Assembly (NCBI RefSeq): GCF_020520425.1
Contig: NC_079491.1
Span: 3,658,001-3,722,000 of the forward strand
Length of the DNA: 64,000 bases
Direction of reading: 5' to 3'
Origin: Spinacia oleracea
Lineage: Eukaryota; Streptophyta; Magnoliopsida; Caryophyllales; Amaranthaceae
Part shown: one piece after another, positions 53,553 to 64,000 of the stretch
How the letters are laid out: each line of letters begins with the position of its first letter
Position numbering within the stretch: position 1 is the first letter of the stretch
Translations under genes and position numbers: made by a program
Notes under the pieces: generated by a model
What the model was told of the DNA's origin: nothing
Database searches by the model: none
What the model saw: only the letters and a program-made list of their open reading frames with translations

Positions 53553-55152
53553 ATAAAATAGGTACAGGGATAAAACCATTCATCCATTCTGTTTCCAAAA
53601 TAAGCAATCCAAATATGGCTCCACCTTGGCAACCTGATCAGAGTAAAAGCCCATAGAGTATCGACATCATTCTATATGTTGCCAAATGCTGTCAAGAATA
53701 ACCATTAAAAACATACAGCTTTCATCAGGACAGAAAGACATGATCATCTTTCAAGCAATTGCTGTTAAAACATTCAGATACATAATTGCTGGTAAATAAA
53801 AAAGAAATTGTTCAAATTTCCATTTTGCTATGTACATGTGGGTAGCTACGGATCACAGCAAAGAAAAGCTATTTTTGTCAAGAGTCTACAAGTATTTTCT
53901 AATTACATAATTGTTCAGGGTACTGATTCTATGAGATATATGCCTTAGCAAGATCAGAATAATTGCAGACTACACCTGTCCTCGGACAAGTAATTTTACC
54001 ATTATTCCTACGCGCCATTTCTTCTAGAGCCTGCCACGTGACATGAGAAATCAATCAGAATGAAGAACCATGGTTTTAGAACAAGGAAAAAATATAATTA
54101 TTAAACAAAAAAAAGCAAAAGTTTTGGGACACTATACAACCTTGGTGCTGTAGACATAGCCATTTGGTAAGACCATTGGTGGATTTTCTGTATCCATCAA
54201 TTCTTTTGTTATGTAACAGACAAGCTTTGAGTGTTGCTGCTTTGAGTTTACGGAAACTTTCCTGAGACAATGGATCATCTTTTGGACAGTCATCTTCATA
54301 GCAGAATCTAAAAGAGGTCAATGAACAACACATTTCACAGAACCTAAACGAATCAAGATGCGGTCCTCTGTAATTAGCAGTTACAGGGACATTCATTCTA
54401 ACAGAGCCAGCTTCTTGTTAACATTTAAATAGAAGGCTCTGTTAACTGAGTAGGTCTGCTGATTTTTTTTAACATTGCAATAGGAATATGTGAAGAATAA
54501 AATAATATTACAGCTGCTAATTCCTGATTCCTAACAGCTTATTTAACAACAAAACAAGTTCCACAGTGAACTTCTAAATTCTGGTTGACAGGTAATTAAC
54601 TACTTATAACTTTATCCCTAGGAAATTTCCAGACAGATTTATATACAGAGTTACATACAGAAGGCTTTACTAGCTTTCCTAACAGCTGAGAGTATACATA
54701 CATAATTACATACAAAAGGCTTTATTATAGAGGGAATTTAATGGCTTTCCTAAGAGCTCATCTTTAAGGTAAGTCCAACCTTCGGTAGATAGCTACATAA
54801 CGGCTGAAGTAGAATAAATTATGAAGTAGCAAGATATTTGATGATGATTATTCGTCAAAAACCATACTTGATTCAAATTCCACATTCTTAAAATAATGCT
54901 ACAATTGTATATACCTTTGACTTCTTCAACCTGGACCTGTTATCAGCACACCAGGCTAATGCAGGAGCTACCTCTTTATTTTGAAAAGCTTCGATCACCC
55001 TTCTAGCTTCATGAAATACATCGATATGAACAAGATCCTAACATGAAAAGGTCATAATTAACAACCAAACTAATGAAAACTTCAGTGAATGTCTTCTCCA
55101 ACTCAAGAGAGCACAAACCTTGCTAGGGGGTGTCTTCTCCAACCTTTTGAGC

Positions 55153-55570
55153 GGGGGGGGGGGGGGGTCTCTACAATCTATATAGTTCGTACTACTATAC
55201 TAATGTTCCCAGACACCGATTTCCAGAATTTTTTAAAGAACTGTTTACTAAACTAAGGAAATTAATTTTTTTACAAATTTATGAAACATCATCTGCGAGA
55301 ACTTCAAATGAAAAAGACGGCTCTAAATCCATCATTAGATTCTCCAACAATATTGCAATTTTGTAACAATCTCATTAAAAGTTTTTCTTTGTTGTAAACG
55401 AGCCTAAAAAATCTGTCCTCATCCTCATCTTAAGTGTATATCCCTTTTCTGCACCCAAGAACAAGAAAACTACAGTTATTAATTCCTTAAGAGAAACAGA
55501 CAAATAAAAGGATCCCAGGAGAAAATCAGAATCTTAACCCCCCCCCCTTCGAAATAAAAGGGGGGGGGGG
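55153..55570. repeat. Cluster of G and C homopolymers, including a C10...G11 pair
   Basis: G15 at 55153-55167; C10 at 55538-55547 and G11 at 55560-55570, separated by TTCGAAATAAAA and able to pair as a hairpin. Inside the GID9 pseudogene intron. Confidence 0.85.
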
Positions 55571-55858
55571 CATTGAGATAAGACAAACCCAGAAATACAG
55601 GAAGTGGTACAAAATATGGGAACCGCGTGGCTCACTTCAAAGGCACACAGAGGGTGGAAGAAAACAAGGTAAAATAATGGGGGAGGGGAAAAGGGAGGAT
55701 CGAAAGAGGCTTGGATGCAAAACAAGGAGAGCATCAGCTGTGCTAGATCAGCACTACATTACCTTGCTACAGGAGGGGCCATAAAGAAAGCAAAAGGCAT
55801 CCTCTCCAATTCTTTTCTTCCAATTCCAATCTTGAGATAAGAACACGTAAGATAGCAA

Positions 55859-55872
55859 CCCCCCCCCCCCCC
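55859..55872. repeat. C14 homopolymer
   Basis: Fourteen C in a row, 290 bp from the cluster at 55153-55570. Confidence 0.9.
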
Positions 55873-57556
55873 GCAACACGCACACATTTTTCCCCTTTCA
55901 AGCAACTATGACGGTCCATCTAAGATCTGGAGTATGTAACGAACCAGTCAACCAGCCATAATAGGAGTATAGCTGGAATTGCATCAAAATCAGTCAGGAA
56001 GCTTGAAGGAAAAGGGAAAATTAGTTAGAGGGAAGAGAGAGAATAAGAAATCAGTAATTCAATAAATAGAGGAGATCATCAGAAGAATTAAGAGCTTATT
56101 TTAGCTTTTAGTTGCCCAGTTTAGGATTAGGAGTGTGCAGCCACGAAGGCTTGGGACTGTAAACACCATTTAATGATTTAATTGCATCAGATTACAATCT
56201 ATGCACCCTTCACGTACGTAATTTTTCAATTTTATCAATCGAATGACGTTCTCTTCTTCTACTTTCATCTAATTACATCAGTTCATTACAAGGTACTAGA
56301 CATCTGGACCATCCACTTCATTTAGGAGTTTAGATGATCTATTCTAATACAGTTATGAATGCAACCCACAGAATGAACATTGAACACCATTCAATTTATC
56401 AAAAAATTGAAAGAAGTACACTCGTGAGTCGTGACGTAATACAATGTCAAAAGGGATAAGCAAAATACTTTGCAACCATGAAATTGAAATTTCTAACTAC
56501 CACGATTGCAGGACTGACAAATTTTCAACAATTTTTTAAATTCCCCATAGAAAAGACAAAAGAATTTCGTTGATGACTGGGCAAATGGCACACTACGCAT
56601 CATTACAAGAATATCCTCTAGATTGTGCAGGAATTATATGCTATACTCAACAATATCTCGCTATAAATAATTAAAAAAAAATATAGAGGTCACGCACAAA
56701 ATATTGAAGAGTTTCTAGCTGTAGAAGAGCCCTTTGTTCACAAAAGAGCATATACTATAGGAGTACAGGCTAAAAGGATAAACCATCCCTTTTAGAAGAA
56801 TCTCTCCTGGGTACCAAATACAAAGGATGGCACAATGTTCGTGGTTTATTCTGGCAATTTTTTGTTCATTGTTCATGAACAGGGTTAAGACACATTTTCC
56901 CACTACTTTTTTCATTCACATTAAACAATTAAATCCCACTATCTTTTACTTGCCTTCAATCAATCAAACCCCACTGTCTTCTGTATTTTATTTACAATTA
57001 ATCAACCAAACCCCCACAATCTTCTTTTTTTATCCACCTTTAATCAACAAAATCCAACTATCTTTTTCTTATTCACCTCTCCCAAATACACACACACATT
57101 GGCTAAACAAGAATTTTAAATAGGCACAGAAGGAGTAATGTTTGGAGGAGTCATTGGGAGTACCGGGCTTTTCCGTATACTGTTTAGGATCTGCTGCAAG
57201 TCTGCTTTGTGGGCTTCAGTAAGGCAAAGGAGAAAAGATGATGTGGCGATAGCCGCGAGCCCACGAATGCTTTTACTATAGAACAGAATGTGCAAAAAAA
57301 AATTCAAGGGACCGCTCTAAGTAGTTTTTTGCTGTGGGATAAGATAACTTATTTAGCTTCTTTGTGGAAGGTAAGGCAACAGGGGACTTTAAAAGTTACT
57401 CCGTGGGAGAACTTCAATGGCTAATATGTAATAAGTTATTTGTTTCTAAGAGGACAACTTGCTTTCCGTTCTTGTACTTTCTACTAGTTGTTCATTTACA
57501 AAATGAAAACAAATTTCATAAATAACAAAAAGAAGAAAAACTAGAAAGCAATATAC
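55873..57556. other. GID9 pseudogene intron 2 (right part), no gene recognised
   Basis: About 56900-57080 has repeated AATCAACCAAACCCCACTATC-type words, and GGCACAGAAGGAGTA at 57123-57137 looks like a MITE right end without a partner. The two overlapping open frames here are low-complexity. Confidence 0.45.
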
Positions 57557-57751
57557 CTGTATATTGCTAGTTTCAGCCAACTTTGCAGCACTTTCATAAT
57601 AGGACATACGAAGCTTATACTCCACAAGAATCCGCTTCAAACGTGTGTTGCTCCATTCAGATAAATTATCTGCATCTGCAGATTCCAAATGGTCTAATCG
57701 AGCTCGACATCATTGTGCTTGCAAGTTCTCAACTCGGCTTCCTTCCTCTAG

Positions 57752-58667
57752 CTAAACAATCATGACATGATTACCAATAAGCACCACGAATAATCTCAAG
57801 AATTTTATGCACCATAGAAATGAACAGCAGATAGTTATTCTACTCTGAAAAACCATAGAAATGACCAAAGAGGAGAGGGGAAGGGGAGGAGAGAAGAAGA
57901 GTATTCGAAAATTCAAACCAAATAATAAATGTTTAAGCAAAGAAATGAGGCATGGATAACCCATACCCATAGTTACAATATAAAGCCACACCGACAGAAT
58001 ATACTTCACAAAGCAGATACCTCTAGAGAAGGGTTTTTCCCTTTTAAAGGTCATTTAGTAGAGCAAAAATATAACTTTGTGATTAAAGATATTAAGTCAA
58101 TAAGAAATAACAATTAATCAAAAAAGCTGAATACAACCCTGCACAAAAGATGACAGAATAATATTTATTGACACGGAAATAATGATTAGAAGTTTAATCC
58201 AACCCTTCACTATGAAAATTCAACTCAATTGTTTTTCTCCCCTGTTGCTGAAGGGTAATTTTTCAGTATAAGGTAAAGGTGGATGTACTTTATCACTACA
58301 ATAAAAGTTAAAAATAAAAATAAGCAAGCCCAGTCACATGAGAGATCTGTAAGACACAAGGATAGCCCTTCAAGTTCCATTAAACAATATGAAAGCATAT
58401 GCAATTAACTCCATTATGCACATGATGATCTCTTTTAAATGTCCATCTCCATACAAAGCTAGCTCGCCTCCAACCTATTCTGCATAAACTCCTAAACAAC
58501 AGTAGGGCTATGTTGAGATAAAAAGTTTCTTCACTAAGGCTATATTAACTAAAAGGCTTTAGTAAAAGGGGTTTCGAATGGAAATGTTGTTTCCTTTATT
58601 TGTATTTGTTTAAGTTTTTCGGCATTCCTTTCTAATGGAGTTACCTCAAACTCCTTTATTCATCCCT

Positions 58668-58701
<34 letters not shown>

Positions 58702-59948
58702 TTAAGAATGGGGGATTCTGAGTCCCAAAATTAAGGAATCCACTTTCCCGTTGCTTAAGACCCACCAACTCCCATTCTTCCAGCATTCTACCACCACTGC
58801 CATTTCCACCTAACCATTGCCCTGCCCCTAACGTGTCCCCAACAGCCCAACCACAGCACAACTGTCATAAACATATCACCACCCACTTAAAATGTGGTCC
58901 CATCTTATTTCTTGGTAGATGGAAGCTAAAATAATTAAAGGGAACTCAAATAGATATGACAAGTTTTATAGCAAAGAAGCTAAAAGCAGTTCACTCATCC
59001 TTTGATGCTACCAAATCCAAAAATAGTGAAGCTCATCATCTTTCATTAAAAATACTAATTTTGAGTAACGCTCAGATGAACGGTTCCCAGCAATCCACCA
59101 ATTACAACATCTACGATTCACATTCCCATTCGTTCGTTTTATTTCCATTTAGTATGAGAGTAATGAGACATTGGAATGTTTAGTAAATAAAAGAGGGTAA
59201 TCAACTCAAGAGTTTTACATACGGATATCTATTAACAGTATGTAGCACGTGGTGATAAAAAGAACCCATTCCCATATTTTAGTTACCATTAGAGACATGA
59301 GTCTATGCGTCAACATAAACTAATGAGGAAAAACAATGATATCTTATACTCCAGAATTCAACACCATTTACAAAACAATTTCTAACCTTCCAATTAAAAA
59401 CTACCAAGAAAATTTGATATGCAGTTACTGCAATTGAAGAAAACTGCTGTCTAAAACAACAGATCAAAGATATGGAATAGATATTGCCACAAAATTACGG
59501 CTATATTAGCTTCCATGAACCATGAAGCAGACAAATGCAAATTCTTTTATACTATGATACTACCCAGTACCAACAAACCAGTCCACAAAAATACAACTTA
59601 AAAACCTTAGTACAACAAAGAAAGATATTCATAATCAGCTTCAAGTATGATAAAAGGCAGTTACGACACGATTGCACAGTTACATCCATGTGTCCCAAAA
59701 TCAATTCATCAGCCAAGAAAAAACAATTCCACAATTATCATAATCCTACTACCAAATAGTTGAGTATTGATCAAATTCTCAAATTCAGTACCTAATTGAG
59801 TAATTGTACTGTATGTTAAAATCTACATACTCCGCATATACTATTCGGTTAAAAGTCTTAGGCCGTGGTACCTAAAACCTCGGAATGATCGAATCATGTC
59901 TGCATCACTCCGCTTCAAAACTAAAGAAAAGTAATAGTAGTGAGATAC
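57752..59948. other. GID9 pseudogene intron 1, no gene recognised
   Basis: Apart from the C30 run I see no element with defined ends and no credible coding frame. Confidence 0.45.
58669..58698. repeat. C30 homopolymer
   Basis: Thirty C in a row in the first intron of the GID9 pseudogene, the longest run in the window. Confidence 0.9.
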
Positions 59949-60289
59949 CTTTCTCTTGAGTCTTGAGACCTTGGAGGCGAGAGACAAGGGATGATAGATG
60001 AGAAACGGCGTCGTCACGGGAAAAATCAGAAGAGGAAGAAGAATCAACGGCAGAGATAAAGGCGGAAACTTCCTTCTCGACGGAACGGTGATTAGCGCGG
60101 ATTGTTTTCTTGTGGGACCCGCAAAAACTGGTGTTCAAGCTTGAGTGAATCCGATAAGTGGCTGACCTTCAACGCCGGCGCAGCCGCCTTTGCCGCTGCC
60201 GCTAGGGAAGCAACGGCGTCGGATGCTGGTCTTGCGGCGGCGTTTTCTGTGGCGGTGTTTCCGTTTGGGAGAGGGTCGATCTCCATCGT

Positions 60290-61008
60290 AGACTTTTAAG
60301 AGCACACCCAACTCTTAATAAAGATAATAAAAAACATTTTGGGACAATCTTTGCGTGCCGGAGGAGTAGCCAACGGGAGTAACTTTTTATATTATGAAAT
60401 AATTTTTAATGGATAAACTTGTTGAAAGGTTAATATAGTTACATTAAATGGACCTTTTCCGAACTAAATTTATTGTGGACAGTGCCCTAGAAAAAAGTCA
60501 ACAACTTGTTTTTAATTTATTTTGGCATATTTATTAGGATTATTATGGATTTTTTTTTTTTTTACTAAATAGGTGTTGTTGATACATGTTGTGCTTGAAT
60601 AATGTAATTAAATCACCATTCACTTTTAAGAACACATGGTTACTAATTTACTATGATTCAAAAAATGGTTAATATATCTAAAAAATTTGGTGTTTAATTT
60701 ATTAAAGTCACTATATGAACAACAAAGTTCCATGCGTATGTCTAAATAGTGCTAGATTAAATTATTTTTTTTTGGTCCGCACTAATATTATTGTAAATCA
60801 GGTCCACACAGAATAATCCTGTATGAAGTATGATTGGTGTTTGGAGGGATAAAAAGAAAAAAATTATTGCTTAAAATTAAATCATTTTTATTCCAGTAAC
60901 TTTTAAACAGCAACTTTACGTCTACCTCACATCCTCACAATCTCACAATCTCACATCCTCACAATATCGATTGCATATCGGTTGTAATTAGGTTAAGGAA
61001 TAATGGAA
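60290..61008. other. Intergenic between divergent GID9 pseudogene and ALP1-like gene
   Basis: AT-rich; a short TCACAATCTCACA repeat lies at about 60926-60962. It would hold the promoter of the minus-strand GID9 copy, but no clear TATA box was seen. Confidence 0.4.
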
Positions 61009-61010
61009 TA

Positions 61011-61302
61011 CTCCCTCCGTCCCTTAATACTCGCACCAAATTTAAGACATTGGAATTGATATTTAATGAGTGTTAGTTGATAATTAGGTGTGTTTTTTTA
61101 ATATAGTTAATGAAAAATGTGTAAGTGATGGGGAGTAGTGAGTGGGGGTGTGAATTTTTAAACGATATTTTGTAGGGAGTAGGGGTGTTGGTGGGTTAAT
61201 ATGTAAGTGTGAGAAATAATATAATACTGGTAAAAATATTCATTTATAAAAACGATACAATTATTAAGGGAAGATCGAAAAGAAAAGTGGTGCGGACGGA
61301 GT
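61011..61302. mobile_element. Stowaway-like MITE, 292 bp, upstream of the ALP1-like gene
   Basis: Starts CTCCCTCCGTCCCTTAATAC and ends GGTGCGGACGGAG, flanked by TA (61009-61010, 61303-61304). It lies about 215 bp before the start codon. Confidence 0.85.
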
Positions 61303-61518
61303 ACTTGTTAACAGACACAATTTGTTGCGGTAATGAAACCAAACACTGAAACACACACTACTCCGGAGTCCGGACTCCAAAATCCAGAGTCACTAACTAG
61401 GGTTCTTCCTTAATTCGTTAATCTCTCAGTAGCGGTTCCTAAATCACAGAAATTTTAAATTTCAAATGCAATTTCACTGAATAAATCCCACCTCCAAGTG
61501 CTTCACATATACAAAAAT

Positions 61519-63562
61519 ATGCCCCATTTGAAGAAGAAATCAAAGAACTCGAAGAAGAAGGATTTCAAGAAACTAAAGAAGAAGATCAAAACATTGAATG
61601 TCGTTCCAATTGAACCCAGAGCCATCGAATCTGATTGGTGGGACAGTTTCTGCCACAAAATCTCCTCTTCTCCAGGTACCCAATTCCCTTCATTTGAAGT
61701 TTTTTTTTTTTTTTTTTTAAAGGATTTTTCTGTCATGAAATTGCAATTTGTTAATGTATATCTACCTGGGTGTTTGTTGATTTTCGGAATTTCTTTGAGT
61801 TTGGTTTGTGAATTGCTGCTAATTTATCTTTGTTAATGTCATTTTGAGCTGTGGTTGGTAATGGGTATGATGAAAATTGATCAAAATGTTGGTATATTGA
61901 CTAGCAATTTTGTTACCTGGGAAAAATTTCAGGTTTGAACATACCTAATGATAAAGAGGAGGCATTCAAGTATTTCTTTAGGGTATCAAAAAGCACTTTT
62001 GAGTATATATGTTCACTTGTAAGAGAGGACCTGATATTCTACCTGGGTGTTTGTTAATTTTGGTAATTTATTTATCTTTATTAATGTCATTTGAGCTGTG
62101 GTTGATAATGGTATGTTTGTTGTTGTTGTTGTTGTTGTTGTTGTGGACTTATAGTGTAGGGTGTACAATTATATGTAATGTGTATGATGAAAATTGAACA
62201 AGTTGATCAAATTCTTCAAAAATCTTGGTATATTGACTAGCAATTTTGTTACCTGCGAAACTTTCTAACTTTAGAATATGCCTTGAATCGGTCAAGCCCC
62301 TTATTGCAACGCCACAACACGGGGATCTCACATCTGTCTAGATAGTACTATATAAACTCTCTAGGTCATAACCTAGTCGTATTATGTAATCTGTACTCCT
62401 CAAGATTAATAAACTTTTCTCCCTTGTGCCTGTGGACGTAGCTTACACATTGTTAATGAACCACGTTAAATCTCTGTGTTCTTTGTTTACGTTATTTATA
62501 ATCTTTCTTGCTTCCGTTATAACACTTTCAGGTTTGACCATACCTAATGATAAAGAGGAGGCATTCAAGTATTTCTTTAGGGTATCAAAAACCACATTTG
62601 AGTATATATGTTCACTTGTAAGAGATGACCTGATATCAAGACCACCTTCAGGATTAATCAACATTGAAGGGAGGCTATTAAGTGTTGAGAAACAAGTTGC
62701 CATTGCGATGAGAAGGTTAGCTTCTGGTGATTCACAGGTTTCAGTAGGTGCCTCATTTGGGGTTGGTCAATCCACTGTTTCTCAGGTAACTTGGAGATTC
62801 ATCGAGTCATTAGAGGTTCGTGCTAAACACCATATTAAATGGCCTGATCAGGACAAATTAGAGCAGATCAAATCAAAGTTTCAAAGTGTATTTGGGTTAC
62901 CCAATTGTTGTGGATCAGTAGATGCAACTCATATTCTTATGACCCTTCCATCTGTTCAAACTTCAGATGATTGGTGTGATGAAGCCAGAAACTACAGCAT
63001 GTTGCTTCAAGGAATTGTTGATGATGAAATGAGGTTTCTCGATGTTGTTACTGGTTGGCCTGGTGCAATGACAGTGTCTAGGTTTTTGAAGTGTTCTGGG
63101 TTTTACAAGTTGTGTGAAAATGGAGAAAGATTAAGTAAAAAACTGAGATTAGGTGAAAATATAGAGATTAGAGAGTATATAGTTGGTGGAGTTTACTACT
63201 CTCTTCTTCCATGGCTAATAACCCCTTACGAAGATCAAGACTTTGCGACAATTAACTCGAAATTTAGGGAGGCACATGATGCTGCAAGGTTACTGGGAGT
63301 TAGGGCATTATCACATTTGAAGGGAAGTTGGAGAATTCTTAGTAAGGTTATGTGGAGGCCTGATAAGAGTAAACTACCCAGTATTATCTTGGCTTGTTGT
63401 TTACTCCACAATATTATGATTGATTCTGGGGATAAGTTACTCTCTAATGTTGCTATTCCTGAACACCATGACTTTGGTTATGAAGAGAAATCATGCAAGT
63501 TTGTGGATACCTTAGGGAGTACCATGAGAGATAATTTAGTGAAATGTTTGCAGCCTAGATAG
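61519..63562 (+). CDS. ALP1-like protein derived from a Harbinger transposase
   Basis: Plant ALP1-like proteins are domesticated PIF/Harbinger nucleases; ALP1 itself joins Polycomb complex PRC2 (family knowledge). Exons 61519-61675 and 62532-63562 join in phase 1 to give 395 residues, full length for the family. The N-terminus is Lys-rich (KKKSKNSKKKDFKKLKKKIK), followed by DWWDSF. A helix-turn-helix-like region is FGVGQSTVSQVTWRF (128-142). The transposase fold runs about 165-325. Of the catalytic positions, D183 (SVDATH) is kept, the second Asp is replaced (GWPGAMTVSR, 227-236), and the Glu near 309 is not present, so nuclease activity is unlikely and a host role likely. The longer open frame starting at 62426 reads through a solo LTR and is not the real start. 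The intron is unusual (duplicated exon piece, solo LTR at the acceptor). Confidence 0.92.
61762..62262 (+). repeat. Tandem duplication of intron and exon 2 start in the ALP1-like gene
   Basis: The unit CTACCTGGGTGTTTGTTGAT through the first about 100 bases of exon 2 occurs at 61762-62038 and again from 62039, with a period of 277 bp. The first copy keeps an acceptor (TTTCAG at 61927-61932) and coding sequence LNIPNDKEEAFKYFFRVSKS to LVREDL (61933-62034), then runs into a stop (62058-62060). Confidence 0.88.
62114..62142. repeat. GTT microsatellite
   Basis: About nine GTT units within the second copy of the duplicated ALP1-like intron; absent from the first copy. Confidence 0.8.
62266..62524 (+). 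mobile_element. Solo LTR abutting the ALP1-like exon 2 acceptor
   Basis: The 259-bp insertion is flanked by CTTTC (62261-62265, 62525-62529) and ends ACA. The content is LTR-like: TATATAAACTCTC near 62350, then a Copia-type tail with TGAACCACGTTAAATCTCTG (62457-62476). The left end is TA instead of TG, presumably mutated. The right target duplication CTTTC plus AG forms the present 3' splice site. Confidence 0.75.
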
Positions 63563-64000
63563 AGGAAGTACTGATTGCCGACTACAGAAAGTTGGCAACT
63601 AATGAGGCCCAAGAATAGAAGCCCAAGAAGAGCGTCCCAACAGCAATAGCAACACAACAGCCACAACAGGGACGGCAGAGCCGTCAGCAGAGAATGTAGT
63701 ATAAATAGAATTAGAGGAAGAGAGAGAAGTTCAGGTACTTGGTAGTGAATTGTGAGACTTGTGACCTAAAGTCACTAACTTGGAGAGTGATAGCCTAAAG
63801 CTACTGATTTTGTATCCTGCTCAGTTACTTCTTCAATCAAAACTTCCTTCTTTCTCCTATTTCCTTGTGTGTGTCTGATATCTGTGTCTGAGTTTGCAAG
63901 TTCTTTACAGGCATAGTTGTGTAACATACTAACATGTCGCAAGTTCTTTACAGGCATAGTTGTGTAACATGTGTTAGTTTGATTTTTTTGCTTTTTTTGA
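63563..64000. mobile_element. LTR-like sequence directly downstream of the ALP1-like gene
   Basis: About 63700-63710 has GTATAAATAGAA (TATA-like), followed by GTCACTAACTTGGAGAGTGA and by CTTCTTCAATCAAAACTTCC, which looks like the end region of a plant LTR. A 32-bp direct repeat (GCAAGTTCTTTACAGGCATA...) occurs at 63896-63927 and 63940-63971. The LTR edges are not defined, so the call is tentative. Confidence 0.35.

Larger units (their letters stand above)
53929..60286 (-). pseudogene. GID9: MAEA/GID9 homologue (GID/CTLH E3 ligase subunit), decayed
   Basis: Intact relatives are LisH-CTLH-CRA-RING-like subunits of the GID/CTLH ubiquitin ligase. Exons read on the minus strand: 60286-59949, 57751-57557, 55037-54915, 54307-54141 and 54030-53929, with normal splice sites. 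Recognisable phrases: SLKLEHQFLRVP, KKTIRANHRSVEKEV, LSEWSNTRLKRILVEYKLRM, DLVHIDVFHEARRVIEA, CYEDDCPKDDPLSQESFRK and ALEEMARRNNGKITCPRTG. Lesions: an apparent 11-bp deletion near 60112 (between RVP and KKTI); a 7-bp duplication TCTTGAG at 59954-59967; a TGA stop at 57710-57712 where Arg (CGA) is expected; an apparent 20-bp deletion after FRK in the 54141-54307 exon; and no trace of the roughly 100 residues of CTLH/CRA sequence expected between 54915 and 54307. It still carries introns, so it is a duplicated gene copy and not a processed one. Confidence 0.88.

Noticed and set aside
57116-57307. 63-codon minus-strand frame beside a MITE-like end
   Set aside because: No recognisable similarity, and it lies inside a pseudogene intron.
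59905-60138. Separate small gene starting MNTSFCGSHKKT
   Set aside because: It is the frame-shifted continuation of the GID9 pseudogene exon 1 after the apparent 11-bp deletion.
62426-62531. N-terminal extension of the ALP1-like open frame starting at 62426
   Set aside because: This stretch is the end of the inserted LTR plus the splice acceptor. The Lys-rich first exon at 61519 joins exon 2 in phase and matches the family.

Overview
The window is eukaryotic plant nuclear DNA: AT-rich, with split genes using GT-AG introns and dense with small transposons, and with eudicot-type gene families. The species cannot be fixed from the sequence alone. The many short elements ending in CTCCCTCCGTCCC-like termini would suit a Caryophyllales-type genome, but that is a weak guess.

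Layout. 1-1260 looks like the 5' end of a minus-strand gene that leaves the window on the left. 1.7-6.4 kb holds MITEs and a 1.57 kb element with long terminal inverted repeats (2991-4558) that carries a fragment of a pentatricopeptide-repeat (PPR) gene. 6947-12316 is a complete Copia retrotransposon with apparently identical 310-bp LTRs, a 5-bp target duplication and one open 1503-codon gag-pol frame. 12.5-16 kb holds a CACTA-type MITE, a poly(A)-tailed retroposon with 17-bp target duplications, and nested elements. 16414-18014 is an exopolygalacturonase gene whose catalytic part is intact but whose fifth codon is a stop. 20838-33898 is a 12-exon sulfate transporter gene of the SULTR3 type, intact over 662 codons, with introns filled by MITEs, a SINE and a truncated LINE. 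36409-38105 is a SET-domain methyltransferase pseudogene. 43924-44149 is the last exon of an S16-type ribosomal protein gene, with no upstream exons visible. 45.5-47.6 kb is a decayed LINE. 48.8-52.8 kb is an intact SR splicing factor gene (RS2Z type: RRM, two zinc knuckles, RS tail). 53929-60286 (minus strand) is an unprocessed pseudogene of the GID/CTLH-complex subunit MAEA (GID9), with at least four separate lesions and a missing middle. 61519-63562 is an ALP1-like gene derived from a Harbinger transposase, whose intron holds a partial duplication of its own second exon and a solo LTR placed exactly against the splice acceptor.

The genes show no sign of forming a pathway; this is an ordinary plant gene neighbourhood with heavy transposon traffic. 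The interest lies in how transposons and small lesions have reshaped the genes: three or four broken or partial genes lie between intact ones, and at least two splice sites have been copied or rebuilt by duplication or insertion. I saw no CRISPR array, operon, organelle insertion or tRNA gene.
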